Assembly: GCA_027069365.1 (NCBI GenBank)
Contig: JALXES010000011.1
Span: 1 to 8,670 of the forward strand
Direction: 5' to 3'
Source: Candidatus Moraniibacteriota bacterium
GTDB lineage: Bacteria; Patescibacteriota; Minisyncoccia; Moranbacterales; GCA-2747515
DNA: 8,670 nucleotides
The notes under the pieces were generated by a model. That model was given only the letters and a program-made list of their open reading frames with translations, did not search any database and was not told the DNA's origin. Both the position numbers and the translations under genes were made by a program. Each line of letters starts with the position of its first letter. Position 1 is the first letter of the stretch. Shown here piece after piece: positions 6,113 through 8,670 of the stretch.

Positions 6113-7381
6113 CTATGGCTCATTTCTCAAGAAGTCTTGTGTGCGGCGCGCTTTGTGTAATGCGATTGCACGCCGGTGTGCTTCCTCGCGCAAGGCTTCC
6201 AACAATTGTTTGTCTTCTGTTAGCGCTCGCGGTGGCGCAAAGCGTCGTGATGCATATACATCCACTTTCTTCCGCGTCGGCCCCTTGGCAACCGTTAGTA
6301 GTGGAATGTCCACACCCATCGCATGCCATAACTCCTCCGCCATCGCCAGGTGCGTCGCGCCGCCATCCAGTACAATCGCATCCGGGCGCGGCCAGTCGGC
6401 ATGCGCCAACCGGCGTGCGAGCACTTCACGCATCGTTGCCAGGTCATTATCCGATTGTGCGTGCTTGATGACAAAGGAGCGGTATGCTGCCGGTGTCGGC
6501 ATGCCATCGCAAAACACCACCATCGCGCCCACCGCGCTGGCACCACCCATGTGGGAGATGTCATAGCACTCAATGCGCCCACCGTCGGCACCGGTGCGCG
6601 CAGGCGCACCTTCGTCAAACGACCGCGTCATGAGTGCCACATCGCGAATGTGCTGTAGCGCCGTGATTTGATCCCGCACACGCGCAGCATCCTCAAACCG
6701 CTCGGCGAGCGCATGTGCCGCCATCTCCCGTCGGAGTGTGGCAATCAAACGCGTGCGCTCTCCGGCAAGCATCATGCGGATACCGCGAATATTTTTGCGA
6801 TAATCCGCTCGACTGATTGCCCCGTCATACGGCCCCGGGCACAGTCCCAGTTGATATGCCAGACACCCTTTTTCCGTCTGCGCCGCACTGTCGTGAAACG
6901 GAAAGATTTTGCGCAAGATGTTCAGCGCCGTGGTCATGTGCGCACGCGAGGTATACGGTCCGAAACGGCGCCCCTTCGCATAGATATCCGTCGCATACTT
7001 TTGTTTGGCAAAGTCCGTCTCGCGCAAAATCACCACACGTGGGAACGGCTCGTGCGTGATGACAAAGTAGCTGAAACTCTTGTCGTCTTTCTGCTCCACA
7101 TTGTACGGCGGCTGATACTTCTTGATGAGATTGGCTTCCAAAATCAGCGCCTCCAGCGCACTGGGCGTTTCATACGCCTGCACCGTCACCGCCTCCTCCA
7201 TCAGCCGTCGCATACGCCGCCCGCGCGACTTCTCCTCACGACCACTGACGTACTGCATCACCCGCGCACGCAGCGCGCACGCCTTGCCCACATACAACAC
7301 CCGGCGCCGCGCATCGCGAAACACATACACCCCCGGCGCGCGCGGCAACTCCTTTGCTTGTTGCGCTATTGACTTTTTCAT
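6113..7381 (-). CDS. uvrC: Excinuclease ABC subunit C, lacking the C-terminal (HhH)2 domain
   Basis: Dual-incision nuclease of UvrABC nucleotide excision repair. 422 residues from the MKKSIAQQAK start (7379-7381), which places the GIY-YIG domain as in other UvrCs; an in-frame extension to 7480 is rejected. Seen: GIY-YIG domain (GVY 17-19, YVG 30-32, Lys-33, Arg-40, Glu-82, Asn-94) for the 3' cut; UVR motif about 217-246 (RFEDAARVRDQI) for UvrB contact; RNase H-like domain about 268-405 for the 5' cut, with ECYDISH (Asp-274), SDNDLATM (Asp-313), VLDGG (Asp-339) and EEAHRR (His-402). The protein stops 20 residues after His-402, so the usual helix-hairpin-helix pair is absent. Of the four Cys that bind the Fe-S cluster in E. 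coli UvrC only two remain (Cys-173, Cys-181); the last is Tyr-185. No Shine-Dalgarno; possibly a near-leaderless transcript. Stop TAG. Confidence 0.96.
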   Translation of the reverse strand: MKKSIAQQAKELPRAPGVYVFRDARRRVLYVGKACALRARVMQYVSGREEKSRGRRMRRLMEEAVTVQAYETPSALEALILEANLIKKYQPPYNVEQKDDKSFSYFVITHEPFPRVVILRETDFAKQKYATDIYAKGRRFGPYTSRAHMTTALNILRKIFPFHDSAAQTEKGCLAYQLGLCPGPYDGAISRADYRKNIRGIRMMLAGERTRLIATLRREMAAHALAERFEDAARVRDQITALQHIRDVALMTRSFDEGAPARTGADGGRIECYDISHMGGASAVGAMVVFCDGMPTPAAYRSFVIKHAQSDNDLATMREVLARRLAHADWPRPDAIVLDGGATHLAMAEELWHAMGVDIPLLTVAKGPTRKKVDVYASRRFAPPRALTEDKQLLEALREEAHRRAIALHKARRTQDFLRNEP

Positions 7382-7396
7382 AAAGAGGTTTATAGT
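7369..7396 (+). promoter_or_regulatory. sigma70-type promoter of the 82-residue membrane protein gene
   Basis: Plus strand: -35 TTGACT (7369-7374, inside the first codons of uvrC on the other strand), 16-nt spacer, -10 TATAGT (7391-7396). Expected start is near 7403, giving a leader of about 50 nt. Its -10 overlaps the proposed uvrC -10 on the opposite strand. Confidence 0.65.
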
Positions 7397-7422
7397 AAAA
7401 ATCAGTTTTTCAGTTCCTTCAA
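7392..7422 (-). promoter_or_regulatory. Possible uvrC promoter overlapping the divergent one
   Basis: Minus strand: -35 TTGAAG (7417-7422) with either TACTAT (7392-7397, spacer 19) or TTTACT (7394-7399, spacer 17) as -10. Transcription would start about 4-6 nt before the uvrC ATG, which fits the absence of a Shine-Dalgarno. The match is moderate and the call tentative. Confidence 0.4.
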
Positions 7423-7437
7423 CCCATGACAAACCAC

Positions 7438-7444
7438 AGGAGGT
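7438..7444 (+). promoter_or_regulatory. Perfect Shine-Dalgarno of the 82-residue gene
   Basis: AGGAGGT, 7 nt before the ATG at 7452. It is the only strong ribosome binding site in the window, and it decides the start of this gene in a longer open frame that begins upstream at 7122. Confidence 0.85.
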
Positions 7445-7451
7445 AAATGTC

Positions 7452-7700
7452 ATGAAATGCACTATTTTTTGCAAAACCATCTCCTCCCTTTTCAGTCCGC
7501 TTGGACTGTTGGGGGGTTTCAGCGCTCTCGGCGCCTTCTATCTCGGGACACTTCTTTTTGGAGGAAATGTGCCAAGTGATGTTCGCCCCTGGATTGTGGT
7601 ATTGTACACAACCCAACTGGCAATAACCGCTGCCAGGTATTTTTCCTTCATTTCTCTCCCATGTGATGCGTGTATCACATGGGAAGAAAAAACAAGTTAA
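7452..7700 (+). CDS. Small two-helix membrane protein with CX3C and CX2C motifs
   Basis: 82 residues, not recognised. The reality of the gene rests on its promoter, a perfect Shine-Dalgarno at the right distance, a TAA stop and a strong intrinsic terminator 29 bp after the stop. The open frame extends back to 7122, but that part is antisense to uvrC and has no ribosome site. Seen: two hydrophobic segments, about 17-37 (LGLLGGFSALGAFYLGTLLF) and 47-67 (WIVVLYTTQLAITAARYFSF), joined by a short loop GGNVPSDVRP. The only four cysteines are C3 and C7 at the N-terminus (CTIFC) and C71 and C74 after helix 2 (CDAC). In a helical hairpin both ends lie on the same side, so the four could form one metal or redox site; this is inference. 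It is the only plus-strand gene here, divergent from uvrC. It could be a small redox or metal-sensing protein or an unrelated peptide; function unknown. Confidence 0.75.
   Translation: MKCTIFCKTISSLFSPLGLLGGFSALGAFYLGTLLFGGNVPSDVRPWIVVLYTTQLAITAARYFSFISLPCDACITWEEKTS
7658..7683 (+). repeat. Perfect 10-bp inverted repeat over the CDAC codons
   Basis: CCCATGTGAT (7658-7667) and ATCACATGGG (7674-7683) are exact inverse complements around a 6-nt loop, within the last 15 codons of the 82-residue gene. It covers the codons of Pro-70 to Trp-77, including both C-terminal cysteines. No T-run follows on either strand. It could be an mRNA stem that slows ribosomes or RNase, or a protein-binding site. 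Confidence 0.7.
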
Positions 7701-7708
7701 TCTCTCCA

Positions 7709-7762
7709 GGCGCGCAACGCGCGCCATTGCCGCCCACGGACTCTTCCCTGGGCGGCCTTTTT
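7709..7762 (+). terminator. Tandem hairpins with intrinsic terminator after the 82-residue gene
   Basis: First a perfect 7-bp stem GGCGCGC/GCGCGCC with a 3-nt loop (7709-7725). Then an 8-bp stem GCCGCCCA/TGGGCGGC (7729-7736 and 7749-7756) with a 12-nt loop, followed by a run of five T (7758-7762) on the plus strand. The second is a textbook Rho-independent terminator for the plus-strand gene; the first is an extra hairpin just before it. Confidence 0.88.
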
Positions 7763-7887
7763 ATTGCTGTGGCGCTTCAATAATACCACGCAGTGCTTCC
7801 CATGAATCCACGATGTGTGCGGCACACCTTGCGCCAGTGTCGCGACATCATGTACGCCCCACGTTAAAGTCAAAGACAACTGTTTTA
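7763..7887. other. Intergenic stretch with no supported gene
   Basis: 125 bases between the plus-strand terminator and the large inverted repeat. No CDS can be supported. On the minus strand a short open run from about 7843 down to a TAA at 7761-7763 reads ...CAAHIVDSWEALRGIIEAPQQ, which looks protein-like but has no start and is closed upstream by a TGA. It might be a remnant of a lost gene. A small GTGTG/CACAC hairpin also lies here. Confidence 0.35.
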
Positions 7888-7935
7888 GGTACAAGGGTAG
7901 ATAACCATTTTAGCATGGTTATCTACCCTTGTACC
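7888..7935. repeat. 20-bp perfect inverted repeat at the 3' end of the four-helix membrane gene
   Basis: The arms 7888-7907 and 7916-7935 are exact inverse complements over 20 bp around an 8-nt centre; one more A-T pair can form inside. The stop codon of the 7919-8323 gene and its last codons lie in the right-hand arm (7916-7935). Neither strand has a T-run after the stem, so it is not a standard terminator, although it could stop or protect convergent transcripts. Such a long perfect dyad is far beyond chance. Confidence 0.8.
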
Positions 7936-8323
7936 CAACAAAAATAATGGCGGTAATAGCAGAAAGGGGCACAGCAAAAACGAGAACAGGGATGCCACCG
8001 AGTGTCAGTGCCTCTGCAATATGTCCCATGCTGTCAGTTGCTATACCGCTAGCACGGAGAGCGTGGAACAATTCGGCATAGATATTGATTAAAACAACAT
8101 ACCACACCACACTGCCAATCATTGCAAGAATGATACCGTCAAACCATGCCTTGGACCATTGCATATATATTGTTACGACAACAACAATTGCCATCAGCCA
8201 TAGGAGCAACGGGATGATGGATGTACTGACTGGCCTCGTAATCAGTGCGCCAATAGCAAGTGGTGTAATGTAAGCGAAGATTGCAATATAGGCGCCCCAG
8301 AGAATGTTTTTTACTATGAACAT
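7919..8323 (-). CDS. Four-helix membrane protein of unknown function
   Basis: 134 residues, not recognised. Hydrophobic segments at about 7-28, 35-54, 62-83 and 107-129; short basic ends (MFIVKN and VGYKGR). The single soluble stretch is about 84-106 (ELFHALRASGIATDSMGHIAEAL), between helices 3 and 4. No Cys, no catalytic motif. ATG start at 8321-8323 with no Shine-Dalgarno, as for most genes here. It lies 140 bp downstream of uvrA on the same strand and could be read from its transcript; a TAGATAAT just upstream of the start is a weak -10 candidate without a clear -35. The stop TAA lies inside the long inverted repeat. The clean open frame and clear membrane pattern support a real gene; it could be a small integral membrane protein specific to the lineage. 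Confidence 0.75.
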   Translation of the reverse strand: MFIVKNILWGAYIAIFAYITPLAIGALITRPVSTSIIPLLLWLMAIVVVVTIYMQWSKAWFDGIILAMIGSVVWYVVLINIYAELFHALRASGIATDSMGHIAEALTLGGIPVLVFAVPLSAITAIIFVGYKGR

Positions 8324-8400
8324 ATTTTGGCATTATCTACATGAAAATAGAGGCAGCAGAGAGCATGCTTTGTATAGCCACATCCTCTCTATAAAATGAC

Positions 8401-8456
8401 GCGCCTATCAGATGATCAGTATGCCAAATGGCAGGTCATACCTTCTCCAGAGGCGC
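8401..8456 (-). terminator. Possible uvrA transcript-end structure
   Basis: Directly after the uvrA stop a nested dyad can form: an outer stem GCGCCT/AGGCGC (8401-8406 with 8451-8456) around an inner hairpin GTATGCC/GGtCATAC (8419-8425 with 8434-8441, one bulge). On the minus strand it is followed by GTCATTTTAT, a short broken T-run. This may be the uvrA terminator but is weaker than the other two terminators in the window. Confidence 0.35.
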
Positions 8457-8463
8457 CTGAATT

Positions 8464-8670
8464 CTACGCTACCTTTTTCGCCGCGAGTGCCGCGCGGACA
8501 TAGCGGGCGGTGTGGGATTCTTTGTGGTACTTGGCGACTTCTTCTGGTGGCCCGGTCACCACGACGCGCCCGCCGCCGTCGCCGCCCTCGGGTCCCAGAT
8601 CAATAATCCAGTCTGCCGCGGTGATGACATCCAGATTGTGCTCAATGACAATCACCGTGTTGCCGGCGTC
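8464..8670 (-). CDS. uvrA: Excinuclease ABC subunit A, C-terminal end (cut by window edge)
   Basis: The last 69 codons (68 residues and TAG) of the damage-recognition ATPase of nucleotide excision repair. The reading frame runs off the right edge, so the start is not visible. Seen: [21 protein letters not shown], which holds the H-loop histidine of the second ABC domain, then [25 protein letters not shown], a segment diagnostic of UvrA, and a tail AALAAKKVA. The sequence is colinear with the family C-terminus. UvrA works with UvrB and with UvrC encoded further along this strand (6113-7381). Identification is certain; only the N-terminal part is missing, because of the window edge. Confidence 0.97.
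   Translation of the reverse strand, partial: DAGNTVIVIEHNLDVITAADWIIDLGPEGGDGGGRVVVTGPPEEVAKYHKESHTARYVRAALAAKKVA

Noticed and set aside
6668..7372. 234-codon open frame on the plus strand
   Set aside because: Antisense shadow of uvrC; Arg/His-rich composition typical of a reversed GC-rich gene.
7122..7451. Upstream extension of the 82-residue plus-strand gene
   Set aside because: Antisense to uvrC, without promoter or ribosome site; the perfect Shine-Dalgarno and promoter place the start at 7452.
7382..7480. N-terminal extension of UvrC
   Set aside because: UvrC proteins begin a few residues before the GIY-YIG domain, as the start at 7381 does; the extension overlaps the proposed promoters and does not resemble UvrC.
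7419..7727. 102-codon minus-strand frame opposite the small membrane gene
   Set aside because: No ribosome site, crosses a terminator hairpin and the divergent promoter region; composition is not protein-like.

Overview
The window looks like a chromosomal segment of a Candidate Phyla Radiation (Patescibacteria-type) or similarly streamlined monoderm bacterium. This is inference. It rests on a shortened UvrC, a long-form S12, a DUF11/SdrD-like surface protein ending in a sortase-like tail, and the lack of Shine-Dalgarno sequences before most genes. The base composition is roughly balanced. Eight CDS ends are visible and all use TAA or TAG. No in-frame TGA interrupts any of these genes, so the standard bacterial code applies. 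No tRNA, rRNA, CRISPR, phage or insertion-sequence feature was found.

Layout (almost everything is on the minus strand, so transcription runs right to left). From right to left: the 3' end of uvrA (8464-8670); an orphan four-helix membrane protein (7919-8323); one plus-strand gene for an 82-residue, two-helix, four-cysteine membrane protein (7452-7700) with its own promoter, perfect Shine-Dalgarno and terminator; uvrC (6113-7381), divergent from that gene; a large secreted, cell-envelope-anchored repeat protein (3448-5982); a site-2-protease-family M50 metalloprotease (2388-3092); and the str operon rpsL (1810-2223), rpsG (1261-1728) and fusA (1-1178, cut by the left edge).

Functional groups: uvrA and uvrC belong to nucleotide excision repair, with two unrelated small membrane genes between them. 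The surface protein has its own sigma70-like promoter, whose spacer is filled by a palindrome, a leader with two mutually exclusive hairpins, a structured 3' UTR and a strong bidirectional terminator. The str operon has a good promoter, a long bipartite leader hairpin ahead of rpsL, and a second long hairpin between rpsG and fusA.

The most interesting items are the four-cysteine mini membrane protein and its overlapping divergent promoter with uvrC, the UvrC lacking its C-terminal (HhH)2 domain and two of four Fe-S cysteines, the regulatory dyads around the surface gene, the uncharacterised rpsL leader, the natural arginine at the streptomycin-resistance position of S12, and a 20-bp perfect inverted repeat at 7888-7935. 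No clearly new multi-gene system is visible; the novelty lies in these individual elements.
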